Assembly (NCBI RefSeq): GCF_004135285.1 | Contig: NZ_CP035494.1 | Coordinates: forward strand, 2,790,001 to 2,854,000 | From: Microbacterium protaetiae | GTDB lineage: Bacteria > Actinomycetota > Actinomycetes > Actinomycetales > Microbacteriaceae | DNA: 64,000 nt | Direction: 5' to 3' | Shown here: positions 1 to 7,716 of the stretch, piece by piece | How the letters are laid out: each line of letters begins with the position of its first letter | Position numbering within the stretch: the first letter of the stretch is position 1 | Position numbers and translations under genes: made by a program | The notes under the pieces: generated by a model | What the model was told of the DNA's origin: nothing | What the model saw: the letters and a program-made list of their open reading frames with translations, nothing else | The model's database searches: none

Positions 1-1
1 C

Positions 2-328
2 TCCACGGTCGGCGAGATCACCGACGCCGATCTGAAAGACCGCCGCATCCTCGGCGAAGAGGGCTTCATCTCGGTGATCGTCGTGGTCGACTCCGCCACC
101 GGCAAGATCATCTCCGGGCCTGAGGTGCACGCCCGCGGCTTCGCCGAAGACGACGCCGTGTTCGAAGACGTGAAGCCCAAGATCGCCGCGGCACTGACCG
201 AGGCCGCACGCTCGGGTGTGCGCGACAGCCATGCGCTGTCGCAGGTGGTGCGGCGCACCATCGGTCGCTGGGTGAACCAGTCGCTGCGCCGTCGTCCGAT
301 GATCGTGCCCCTGGTGATCGAGGCCTGA
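2..328 (+). CDS. rnj: Ribonuclease J, C-terminal fragment
   Basis: Only the last 108 codons are inside the window, read in frame from base 2 to a TGA at 326-328. The fragment matches the C-terminal domain of RNase J, the metallo-beta-lactamase ribonuclease used in rRNA maturation and mRNA decay. It shows the strand-rich opening (GEEGFISVIVVVDS), the SGPEVHARGF segment and the basic VRRTIGRWVNQSLRRRP end typical of the family. The catalytic beta-lactamase and beta-CASP domains lie upstream of the window and cannot be checked. It runs in the same direction as ftsK, 48 bp ahead of it. Confidence 0.85.
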   Translation, partial: STVGEITDADLKDRRILGEEGFISVIVVVDSATGKIISGPEVHARGFAEDDAVFEDVKPKIAAALTEAARSGVRDSHALSQVVRRTIGRWVNQSLRRRPMIVPLVIEA

Positions 329-364
329 CCCGCGTCGTTCCGCGGAAAGGTCGGCCGGCCGCGG

Positions 365-370
365 TACCGT
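365..370 (+). promoter_or_regulatory. -10 hexamer of ftsK (leaderless type)
   Basis: TACCGT is followed by six bases and then the ATG at 377, so transcription should begin at or next to the start codon. This is the same geometry seen at many other genes in the window. Confidence 0.5.
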
Positions 371-376
371 GGAGCA

Positions 377-3055
377 ATGCCCAAGAGCACCACGAGCAGT
401 CGCACACCCGCCAAGGGCTCCTCGACGCGTGCCAAAAAGCCTGCCCCCGCCCCCAAGCGTTACGTCGGTGAGTCGGAGAAGCCCCCCGTTCTGGTGCGCG
501 CCTGGCTGGGGCTTGCTCATGTGGTGGGCGGACTGTTCCGTGCCTTCGGACCCGAGACGCTCGAGAAGGATCAGCGGCGCGACGGCTTCCCGTTCCTGAT
601 CGTGTTGCTGGCGATCGCCGGCGCGGTCGTGGAGTGGTTCCTCATCGGCTCGGCCGCTTCGGTGAACATCAGCGCCTATTCGGTCGGGGGCCTGGTCGGG
701 CGTACCGCTTTCATCCTGCCGGTGCTGCTGGTGCTTCTGGCGGGCTGGCTGTTCCGCCATCCGTCCTCGGTGCACGACAACGGCCGCATCGGCATCGGCT
801 TCGCGCTGCTGATCTTGTCGATCGCGGGCTTCTGTCACCTCTACGGCGGGCGCCCCAACCCCAGCGACGGGCTGCCGACGCTCAGTGCCGCCGGCGGCCT
901 GTTCGGCTGGATGCTGGGCGCTCCGCTGGGCTACCTCACGGTGCCGGGCGCCACCATCGTGCTCGCGCTGCTGGCGGGGCTCAGCGTGCTCATCATCACC
1001 CGCACGCCGCCGAACCGCATCGGACAGCGGCTGGGCGAGCTGTATGCGTGGATGTTCGGCGCCGAGCGGGTCGAGAAGACCGACCAGACCACCGGCAAGA
1101 CCGAGGTGCTCCCCGACTCCGACACCGACGACGACAAGCTGCCGTGGTGGCGGCGCAACAAGACGGGCCGCGAGAAAGACGTCGACGGCTCGCTGGGCGC
1201 CGACGACCTGACCGCGCTGTTGAGCCCCGACGACGGTCATAGCGGGTTCGAGCAGGCGCTGGCTCCCGACCCTTCGCCGATCGTCTCGCCCGATGCCGCC
1301 ACCGAGATCATCGACCCGAAGGTGCTGGCCGGTGCCCAGCGCGCTCTCGCCGGCTCGGCGGCGACGGGGCTGGCCGACGACAGCGACACCGGTCCGATCG
1401 ACGGTCAACTGCCCGGTTTCTCGGGCATCGGGGGCACCGGCAACGGGGCGCCCCCCTCGGCACCGTACCGGCTGCCCTCGGTGCAGGCGCTGGCGGCCGG
1501 AGAGCCGGGCAAGACACGGTCCGAGGCCAACGACAAGGTCGTGCAGGCGGTGACCAACGTGCTGCGCGAGTTCAAGGTCGACGCACGGGTCACCGGGTTC
1601 TCGCGCGGTCCGACCGTCACCCAGTACGAGATCGAGCTCGGGCCGGGCGTGAAGGTCGAGCGGATCACCGCCCTCACCAACAACATCGCCTACGCCGTGG
1701 CATCCAATGAAGTGCGCATCCTGGCGCCGATCCCCGGCAAGAAGGCCATCGGCGTCGAGATCCCCAACACCGACCGTGAGATCGTGACGCTCGGCGATGT
1801 GCTGCGCTCGCAGGCCGCACAGAACTCGACGCATCCGATGACGATCGGCGTCGGCAAAGACGTCGGCGGCGGCTACGTCGTGGCCAACCTCGCGAAGATG
1901 CCCCACCTGCTGGTGGCCGGTTCCACGGGATCGGGGAAGTCGAGTTTCGTGAACTCGATGATCACGAGTCTTCTCATGCGCGCCAAGCCCAGCGAAGTGC
2001 GCATGGTGCTCATCGACCCGAAGCGCGTCGAGCTGACCAGCTACGCCGGCGTCCCCCACCTGATCACGCCCATCATCACCAACCCCAAGAAGGCCGCCGA
2101 GGCGCTGCAGTGGGTCGTCAAAGAGATGGACATGCGCTACGACGACCTGGCGTCGTTCGGATTCCGCCACATCGACGATTTCAACAAGGCCGTCGTCGCC
2201 GACGAGATCCAGCTGCCCCCGGGCAGCGAGCGGGTGCTCAAGCCCTATCCGTACCTGCTCGTGGTCGTCGATGAGCTTGCCGATCTCATGATGGTCGCCC
2301 CGCGCGACGTCGAAGACTCCATCGTGCGCATCACGCAGCTCGCGCGGGCCAGCGGCATCCATCTCGTGTTGGCCACGCAGCGTCCGAGCGTCGACGTTGT
2401 CACCGGCCTGATCAAGGCGAACGTGCCCTCCCGACTCGCGTTCGCGGTGACGAGCGTCACCGACTCGCGGGTGATCCTCGACCAGCCCGGCGCCGACCGG
2501 CTGATCGGGCAGGGTGACGCGCTGTTCCTGCCGATGGGTGCGTCCAAGACCCTGCGTGTGCAGGGGGCATGGGTCAGCGAGCCCGAGATCGAGCGCGTGG
2601 TCAAGCACGTGACGAACCAGGCCAAGCCCGAATATCGGCCCGATGTACAGGCTGTCGTGCAGCGCAAAGAGGTCGACGCCGACATCGGCGACGACCTCGA
2701 GTTGCTGCTGGCGGCGGCCGAGCAGATTGTGTCCACCCAGTTCGGATCGACCTCGATGCTGCAGCGCAAGCTGCGGGTCGGGTTCGCCAAGGCGGGGCGC
2801 CTGATGGACCTGCTCGAATCGCGCGAGATCGTCGGCCCCTCTGAGGGGTCCAAGGCCCGCGACGTGTTGGTCACCCCCGACCAGCTGCCCGAGGTTCTGG
2901 CACGTCTGCGCGGCGACGAGCCGCCGGCTGCGGCGGCCTCGCCGAACCCGCCGGAGCCGTACAGCGGCGACCCCATCGAAGCGCAGTTCGACGGCCTGCC
3001 CGTGGTCGACGCCGATGGCGACGAAGATGCCTGGGGGCTCACCGGCCGTGAGTGA
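377..3055 (+). CDS. ftsK: DNA translocase FtsK/SpoIIIE
   Basis: An 892-residue septal DNA pump that moves chromosome termini during division. The N-terminal 200 residues hold about four membrane segments. An acidic, low-complexity linker (about 245-400) leads to the motor. The motor shows Walker A GSTGSGKS (K521) and Walker [10 protein letters not shown] (D632, E633), followed by the [21 protein letters not shown] segment of the FtsK family. The C-terminal winged-helix gamma domain, which reads the polar KOPS sequences, is present from about residue 775 ([20 protein letters not shown]). No good Shine-Dalgarno precedes the ATG, but a -10 hexamer ends six bases before it, which supports this start. 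Confidence 0.96.
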   Translation: MPKSTTSSRTPAKGSSTRAKKPAPAPKRYVGESEKPPVLVRAWLGLAHVVGGLFRAFGPETLEKDQRRDGFPFLIVLLAIAGAVVEWFLIGSAASVNISAYSVGGLVGRTAFILPVLLVLLAGWLFRHPSSVHDNGRIGIGFALLILSIAGFCHLYGGRPNPSDGLPTLSAAGGLFGWMLGAPLGYLTVPGATIVLALLAGLSVLIITRTPPNRIGQRLGELYAWMFGAERVEKTDQTTGKTEVLPDSDTDDDKLPWWRRNKTGREKDVDGSLGADDLTALLSPDDGHSGFEQALAPDPSPIVSPDAATEIIDPKVLAGAQRALAGSAATGLADDSDTGPIDGQLPGFSGIGGTGNGAPPSAPYRLPSVQALAAGEPGKTRSEANDKVVQAVTNVLREFKVDARVTGFSRGPTVTQYEIELGPGVKVERITALTNNIAYAVASNEVRILAPIPGKKAIGVEIPNTDREIVTLGDVLRSQAAQNSTHPMTIGVGKDVGGGYVVANLAKMPHLLVAGSTGSGKSSFVNSMITSLLMRAKPSEVRMVLIDPKRVELTSYAGVPHLITPIITNPKKAAEALQWVVKEMDMRYDDLASFGFRHIDDFNKAVVADEIQLPPGSERVLKPYPYLLVVVDELADLMMVAPRDVEDSIVRITQLARASGIHLVLATQRPSVDVVTGLIKANVPSRLAFAVTSVTDSRVILDQPGADRLIGQGDALFLPMGASKTLRVQGAWVSEPEIERVVKHVTNQAKPEYRPDVQAVVQRKEVDADIGDDLELLLAAAEQIVSTQFGSTSMLQRKLRVGFAKAGRLMDLLESREIVGPSEGSKARDVLVTPDQLPEVLARLRGDEPPAAAASPNPPEPYSGDPIEAQFDGLPVVDADGDEDAWGLTGRE

Positions 3056-3061
3056 CCCTGC

Positions 3062-3067
3062 GATACT
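3062..3067 (+). promoter_or_regulatory. -10 hexamer of pgsA (leaderless type)
   Basis: GATACT lies six bases before the GTG start of pgsA at 3074, just after the ftsK stop codon. It suggests that pgsA has its own leaderless transcript. Confidence 0.45.
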
Positions 3068-3073
3068 GAGACC

Positions 3074-3643
3074 GTGACAGTACCGCGCCAGCTGCCCAAT
3101 GCGATCACCATCGTGCGCATCCTGTGCGCTCCGATCTTTCTCTGGATGCTGCTGGCCGACGGCGGTGCCGATGGGCCGCTGCGCTGGTGGGCGGCCGTGC
3201 TGTTCATCGTGGCCATCGCCACCGATGGCATCGATGGGGCGATAGCACGCCGCAACGGGATCGTGACCGATCTGGGCAAGATCCTCGACCCGATCGCCGA
3301 CAAGGCGCTGACCGGTTGTGCGTTCGTCGGTCTGTCGATCCTCGGCGAGCTGTGGTGGTGGGTGACCATCCTGGTGCTGGTGCGCGAGATCGGCATCACC
3401 GTGTACCGCTTCATCGTGGTGGGCGATCACGTTCTCGCCGCGGCCTGGATGGGCAAGCTGAAGACCGTCGCGCAGGCGGTGGCGCTTGGCCTGGCGCTGG
3501 TGCCGCTGTGGACGGTGGTGGGGGAGTGGATCCTCTGGGTGAACGGGGTGCTGATGGCCGTGGCCGTGATCCTCACCGTCGCCAGCGGCATCGACTATCT
3601 CGTCAGCGAAGTACGCGCGGCGCGCGCCAAGGGCACACGATGA
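3074..3643 (+). CDS. pgsA: CDP-diacylglycerol-glycerol-3-phosphate 3-phosphatidyltransferase
   Basis: A 189-residue integral membrane enzyme that makes phosphatidylglycerol phosphate from CDP-diacylglycerol and glycerol-3-phosphate. The CDP-alcohol phosphotransferase signature is complete: DGAIARRNGIVTDLGKILDP then IAD, fitting D-G-x2-A-R-x8-G-x3-D-x3-D. Several hydrophobic helices follow. The GTG start is placed by the preceding -10 hexamer and by the family N-terminus (PRQLPNAITIVRI). Its stop overlaps the pncC start (ATGA), so the two are translationally coupled. The actinobacterial order ftsK-pgsA-cinA-clgR supports the call. The family includes close paralogues, so the exact alcohol substrate is inferred. 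Confidence 0.9.
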   Translation: MTVPRQLPNAITIVRILCAPIFLWMLLADGGADGPLRWWAAVLFIVAIATDGIDGAIARRNGIVTDLGKILDPIADKALTGCAFVGLSILGELWWWVTILVLVREIGITVYRFIVVGDHVLAAAWMGKLKTVAQAVALGLALVPLWTVVGEWILWVNGVLMAVAVILTVASGIDYLVSEVRAARAKGTR

Positions 3644-4125
3644 CCGCGCTGCCCGAAGCCGAGCGGCTGCTGCGGCGGCTTGGGGAGCGCGGGTGGACGA
3701 TCGGCGTCGCCGAATCGCTGACCGGGGGCCTGGTCGCGGCATCCCTCGTCGACGTGCCGGGGGCATCGGCCTGGCTGCGCGGGGCCGTGGTCGCCTACGC
3801 GACCGACCTCAAGCAGGCGATCCTGGGGGTGGATGCCGCGCTCCTTGCCGCGCACGGGCCGGTGGATCCCGAGGTCGCGCGACAGATGGCCGACGGCATC
3901 CGCACGGTGACCGGCCGCCACGGCGTGCGCACCGACGTGGGGGTCTCCACCACCGGAATCGCGGGTCCCGAGTCGCCTGACGGGCAGCCGGTGGGCACCG
4001 TGCACATCGGGGTCTCGACGCCCGACGGCACGCATGCGGTCTCGATCGTCCTCGACGGCGACCGCGGCGCTATCCGGCACGAGGCTGTCCGGCGTGCGCT
4101 GGCGGCCGTGATCGACGCATTATGA
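3640..4125 (+). CDS. pncC: CinA C-terminal / nicotinamide-nucleotide amidase family protein
   Basis: A 161-residue protein corresponding to the stand-alone C-terminal domain of CinA. The domain deamidates nicotinamide mononucleotide to nicotinate mononucleotide in pyridine nucleotide recycling. The diagnostic motif GVAESLTGGLVAASLVDVPG is near the N-terminus and STTGIAGPESPDGQPVGTV near the middle. The start ATG at 3640 overlaps the pgsA stop by four bases. The N-terminal molybdopterin-binding half of full-length CinA is missing, which is usual for this locus in actinobacteria. The activity is assigned by family only. Confidence 0.87.
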   Translation: MTALPEAERLLRRLGERGWTIGVAESLTGGLVAASLVDVPGASAWLRGAVVAYATDLKQAILGVDAALLAAHGPVDPEVARQMADGIRTVTGRHGVRTDVGVSTTGIAGPESPDGQPVGTVHIGVSTPDGTHAVSIVLDGDRGAIRHEAVRRALAAVIDAL

Positions 4126-4272
4126 GAGGTCGGGAACACGCGGCGTCACGGTTGCGTTTCATTCGGCGATTCCCAACTATTCCACAGCGCGTGGGATTAG
4201 TCTGGCCCGCACAGGTGTTGTACTCTTGTGCACCCAGACAGCGAGGAAGTCACGGTAAGGAGGGGGCCTGAA

Positions 4273-4581
4273 ATGATCCTGGTTCGTCAAGAGATCGGCG
4301 AAGTGCTTCGCGACTTCCGCCAGCAGAAGGGCCACACCCTCCGTCAGGTGGCCGGTCGCGCCAGTGTCGCGCTCGGGTACCTCAGCGAAGTGGAGCGTGG
4401 GCAGAAAGAGGCCTCGAGCGAGATCCTCGCTTCGGTGGCTGACGCGCTCGATGTTCCGATCTCCACCATCATGCGTGAGGTCGGCGACCGCATCTCGGTG
4501 CTGGAGGGTCTGCAGACCTTCCCCGACGTGGTCCCCGACGACCTGGTGGCCGAGGTCGGACCCGAACTCTCGCTGCGCTGA
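4273..4581 (+). CDS. clgR: ClgR-like helix-turn-helix transcriptional regulator
   Basis: A 102-residue XRE-type regulator. The HTH covers about residues 8-62 (GEVLRDFRQQKGHTLRQVA, then ALGYLSEVERGQKEASSEIL). In other actinobacteria ClgR activates the clp protease and related stress genes, and it sits between pgsA/cinA and recA as here. The start is placed at ATG 4273 because AAGGAGG occupies 4257-4263; an upstream in-frame GTG would put that ribosome-binding site inside the gene. A possible promoter is TTAGTC (4197-4202), 18 bp, TACTCT (4221-4226). The C-terminal tail is short and acidic. Confidence 0.88.
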   Translation: MILVRQEIGEVLRDFRQQKGHTLRQVAGRASVALGYLSEVERGQKEASSEILASVADALDVPISTIMREVGDRISVLEGLQTFPDVVPDDLVAEVGPELSLR

Positions 4582-4584
4582 CGC

Positions 4585-4809
4585 GTGCGGCGCAGCGAAT
4601 TCCAGCGCGCGGTCGCCGATGAGTTCGGCACCCGTGGAGCGGCACTGGTGGCCGATCTGTCTCTTCCTGCCGTGGGCGGACGCACCGCGGCAGAGGCGAT
4701 GGATGCCGGCATCCCGCCGCGGGAGGTCTGGCTGGCCCTGTGCGAAGAGATGGATGTGCCGCCGTCGCACCGACACGGCGTGGGCAGGATGGAGCCGCGT
4801 CGACGCTGA
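4585..4809 (+). CDS. DUF3046 family protein
   Basis: A 74-residue conserved actinobacterial protein of unknown function. It opens with MRRSEFQRAVADEFG and carries the family landmarks LGGRT-like VGGRTAAEAMDAG and PREVWLALCEEMDVPPSHR. It starts with GTG three bases after the clgR stop, so it is probably co-translated with clgR. DUF3046 genes commonly sit between clgR and recA in this phylum, which supports the reading although the protein is short. No catalytic motif is visible. Confidence 0.82.
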   Translation: MRRSEFQRAVADEFGTRGAALVADLSLPAVGGRTAAEAMDAGIPPREVWLALCEEMDVPPSHRHGVGRMEPRRR

Positions 4810-4840
4810 GTCGATCCGCGCCATCCGCGTCGGCGTGTCG

Positions 4841-4856
4841 TCGAAGATAGCTTCGA
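4841..4856 (+). promoter_or_regulatory. LexA (SOS) box upstream of recA
   Basis: TCGAAGATAGCTTCGA has perfect six-base inverted arms around a 4-bp centre. It differs from the actinobacterial consensus TCGAAC-N4-GTTCGA by one symmetrical base in each arm. It overlaps where a -35 would lie for the -10-like TAGGCT at 4865-4870, so bound LexA would block the recA promoter. Confidence 0.75.
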
Positions 4857-5055
4857 GAAGAGCGTAGGCTCCTGCACAGTGGAGTCGCGAAGGCTCCTGT
4901 CCCCAGAACAGCGAGTGACGGCATCGGATGTCGGAGCCCGCCCGTACCGTGGACAGCGTCGAACGACACCTACGCCTTGTCGCAGCATCCGGCCCCTCCG
5001 GGACTGGGCGCGACAGCCTACAGGCGACGGAACACGAGTGCACAAGGAGCACGTC

Positions 5056-6108
5056 ATGCCCACACCAGCAGACCGCGAAAAGGCCCTGGAATCGGCCCTC
5101 GCACAGATCGACCGGCAGTTCGGAAAGGGCTCGGTCATGCGACTGGGCAGCGACGAGCGCGCCCCGGTCGAGGTCATCCCCACCGGCTCGATCGCCCTCG
5201 ACGTCGCCCTCGGCGTGGGCGGACTTCCCCGCGGGCGCATCATCGAGATCTACGGCCCCGAGTCGTCGGGTAAGACGACGCTCACGCTGCACGCGATCGC
5301 CAACGTGCAGAAGGCGGGCGGCATCGCCGCGTTCGTCGACGCCGAGCACGCGCTCGATCCCGACTACGCGAAGAAGCTCGGCGTCGACATCGACCAGCTG
5401 CTCGTGTCTCAGCCCGACACCGGTGAGCAGGCGCTCGAGATCGCCGACATGCTGATCCGCTCGGGCGCCATCGACCTGGTCGTGATCGACTCCGTGGCCG
5501 CCCTTGTGCCGCGCGCCGAGATCGAGGGAGAGATGGGTGACTCGCATGTGGGCCTGCAGGCCCGGCTGATGTCGCAGGCGCTGCGCAAGCTGACCGGTGG
5601 GCTGAACCAGACCAAGACCACCGCGATCTTCATCAACCAGTTGCGTGAGAAGATCGGCGTGTTCTTCGGCTCGCCCGAGACCACCGCGGGCGGCAAAGCG
5701 TTGAAGTTCTACGCGTCGGTGCGCCTGGACATCCGTCGCATCGAGACGCTGAAAGACGGTTCCGAGGCAGTCGGAAACCGCACCCGTGTGAAGGTCGTCA
5801 AGAACAAGATGGCGCCGCCGTTCAAGCAGGCGGAGTTCGACATCCTCTACGGAATCGGCATCTCGCGCGAGGGCAGCCTCATCGACTTCGGCGTCGAGCA
5901 CGGCATCGTCAAGAAGTCCGGCGCCTGGTACACCTACGAGGGTGAACAGCTCGGTCAGGGTAAAGAGAACGCGCGCAACTTCCTGATCAAGAACGCCGAC
6001 ATGGCGGCAGAGATCGAGAGCAAGATCAAGACGAAGCTCGGCATCGGTGTTCCCAAGGCAGTCGAGGAGATCGCCGAAGACGAGCTGGCGCAGCGCCGGC
6101 CCGCCTGA
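5056..6108 (+). CDS. recA: Recombinase RecA
   Basis: A 350-residue RecA, the strand-exchange ATPase that also triggers LexA self-cleavage. The N-terminus [20 protein letters not shown] and Walker A GPESSGKT (K73) are intact, as are the [15 protein letters not shown]alker B region and the [19 protein letters not shown] stretch. No intein is present. Position 5056 is preferred over upstream in-frame ATGs because of the AAGGAG site at 5044-5049 and the family N-terminus. A LexA box lies about 200 bp upstream, giving a long untranslated leader. recX follows after 2 bp. Confidence 0.98.
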   Translation: MPTPADREKALESALAQIDRQFGKGSVMRLGSDERAPVEVIPTGSIALDVALGVGGLPRGRIIEIYGPESSGKTTLTLHAIANVQKAGGIAAFVDAEHALDPDYAKKLGVDIDQLLVSQPDTGEQALEIADMLIRSGAIDLVVIDSVAALVPRAEIEGEMGDSHVGLQARLMSQALRKLTGGLNQTKTTAIFINQLREKIGVFFGSPETTAGGKALKFYASVRLDIRRIETLKDGSEAVGNRTRVKVVKNKMAPPFKQAEFDILYGIGISREGSLIDFGVEHGIVKKSGAWYTYEGEQLGQGKENARNFLIKNADMAAEIESKIKTKLGIGVPKAVEEIAEDELAQRRPA

Positions 6109-6110
6109 TC

Positions 6111-6722
6111 ATGGCTGAGGACCGCGGGGGCGAGAGCAACGACCAGCTCGCCCCCGTCATCCCGCTCTTCGGGAGCAGTGCACCCGCCTGGCGCTCCACG
6201 TGGGAGGACGAGCCTGGCGACGACGATGCCACCGCCGCGCAGATCGACGAGGCGGCCCGGGGCGAGCGCGAGGCCGCCGAGCATGGTCTCACCCGAAAGC
6301 TGCGCACCCGCCAGCTGTCGGTGGCCGAGGCGCGGGCGGTGGTGGCTGAGAAAGACCTCGATGCCTCAATGGTCGACGTTGTCATCCAGACGTTCCTCCG
6401 GCGCGGCTACCTCGACGATCAGGCGCTGGCCGGGCAACTCGTGCGCTCGGCCGTCGAGCGCAAGGGGCAGGGACGCACGGTCATCGCACGCACGCTCGCC
6501 GGGCGCGGCATCCCTCGTGACGTGGTCGACGCCGCGCTGGCCGAACTGCCCGACGACGATGCCGAGCGGGCTCTCGAGTTCGCCAGGCAGAAGGTGCGTT
6601 CGATGCGCGGCCTTGCGCACGACGTGGCGCTGCGCCGGCTGGTCGGGCAACTCGCCAGACGTGGATACGGCTCGGCGGCACTGGATGCCGCGCGCCGTGC
6701 CCTCGACGACGTCGAGGAATGA
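6111..6722 (+). CDS. recX: Regulatory protein RecX
   Basis: A 203-residue modulator that binds the RecA filament and restrains its activity. After a variable acidic N-terminal 65 residues come the three-helix RecX repeats, for example LRTRQLSVAEARAVVAE, VIQTFLRRGYLDDQALAGQL, KGQGRTVIARTLAGRGI and LVGQLARRGYGSAALDAARR. It starts two bases after the recA stop, so it must share the SOS-controlled recA transcript. It converges with the sugar kinase gene across only 4 bp, leaving no room for a terminator. Confidence 0.93.
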   Translation: MAEDRGGESNDQLAPVIPLFGSSAPAWRSTWEDEPGDDDATAAQIDEAARGEREAAEHGLTRKLRTRQLSVAEARAVVAEKDLDASMVDVVIQTFLRRGYLDDQALAGQLVRSAVERKGQGRTVIARTLAGRGIPRDVVDAALAELPDDDAERALEFARQKVRSMRGLAHDVALRRLVGQLARRGYGSAALDAARRALDDVEE

Positions 6723-6726
6723 CGCG

Positions 6727-7677
6727 TCAGGCTGCATCCAGCTCGTGCTCGAGGCGTGCGACACTCTCGGCGTCGCACAGTGCGGTGCCCGGCAGGGCGG
6801 CGGTGGCGGCCCCTGCGGCGACGGCGGTGCGGAAGGCCTCGGCGACGGCGTGGCCCTGTGCCAGGCGCAGGACCAGACCGGCGAGGAACGCATCCCCGGC
6901 GCCCACGGTGCTGCGCACCGTCACCGCGGCAGCCGGCAGTCGTACCACCGCTTCGGATGACACCATCACGGCGCCCGCGCCGCCGAGCGTGAGTGCGACC
7001 AGCGAGCTGCGGCCGTCGGCGATGAGCTGCTGAGCTGCGCCGATCTGCGCATCCAGGTCATCGAGGTCAGCGCTCACGAGCTCGGCGAGCTCGCGCCGAC
7101 TCGGCGCCACCAGGTGCACCCCCTCGTCGAGCGCGGCGCGCAAGGAGGCACCCGAGGAGTCGATGATGGCATGCGCATCCCGGCTCGCCGCCAGATGCGC
7201 TATCCGAGCATAGAAGTCTGCCGGGACGCCCGGTGGAATACTGCCGCTGGCCACCACGTAGCCGCCGTGCGGCAGTTCTTCTTCGACGGCGGTCAGCAGC
7301 GCACGCCATTCCTGCTCGGCGAACTGCGGGCCTTGCAGAACGAAGCGGAACTGTTCGCCGGTGGAGAGCTCGTCCACCGTGAAGCTCTCGCGGGTGCTCT
7401 CGGCGATGCGGATGGCGCGGGCGGTGATGCCGTCTTGTTCGAGCAGTTGGCGGTACGCCTGCCCGGTCGGCCCGCCCGCCGTGTAGAGCGCCGTCGAGAT
7501 GCCGCCCAGGTTGCGGATGGCGCGGGAGACGTTGATCCCGCCGCCACCCGGGTCGAGCCGCGTCGAGCCGCAGCGCATCTTGTGCTCGGCCACGACGCGG
7601 TCGACCGAGGTGGTCACATCCAGCGCGGGGTTCACGGTGACGGTCAGGATCGGGGCGTGTCCGGCAGCATCCGACAT
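6727..7677 (-). CDS. PfkB-family sugar-phosphate kinase (phosphofructokinase-like)
   Basis: A 316-residue ribokinase-fold kinase of the 1-phosphofructokinase/PfkB subfamily (hexose-phosphate + ATP). It shows the N-terminal TVTVNPALDVT, the substrate loop GGGGINVSRAIRNLGG and the C-terminal signature VRSTVGAGDAFLAGLVLRLA with the catalytic Asp in GAGDA. Both 6-phosphofructokinase II and 1-phosphofructokinase share these features. There is no fructose PTS gene nearby, so the substrate is left open. A -10 hexamer (TACGCT on the minus strand, 7684-7689) ends six bases before the ATG, indicating a leaderless monocistronic transcript. Confidence 0.85.
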   Translation of the reverse strand: MSDAAGHAPILTVTVNPALDVTTSVDRVVAEHKMRCGSTRLDPGGGGINVSRAIRNLGGISTALYTAGGPTGQAYRQLLEQDGITARAIRIAESTRESFTVDELSTGEQFRFVLQGPQFAEQEWRALLTAVEEELPHGGYVVASGSIPPGVPADFYARIAHLAASRDAHAIIDSSGASLRAALDEGVHLVAPSRRELAELVSADLDDLDAQIGAAQQLIADGRSSLVALTLGGAGAVMVSSEAVVRLPAAAVTVRSTVGAGDAFLAGLVLRLAQGHAVAEAFRTAVAAGAATAALPGTALCDAESVARLEHELDAA

Positions 7678-7716
7678 GCGGTCAGCGTACCGGGCGCAGC
7701 GCGCGCGATCGAGAGG

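Noticed and set aside
4177..5901. 574-codon minus-strand ORF opposite clgR-recA
   Set aside because: Shadow of recA and upstream genes, with no conserved motif and no promoter.
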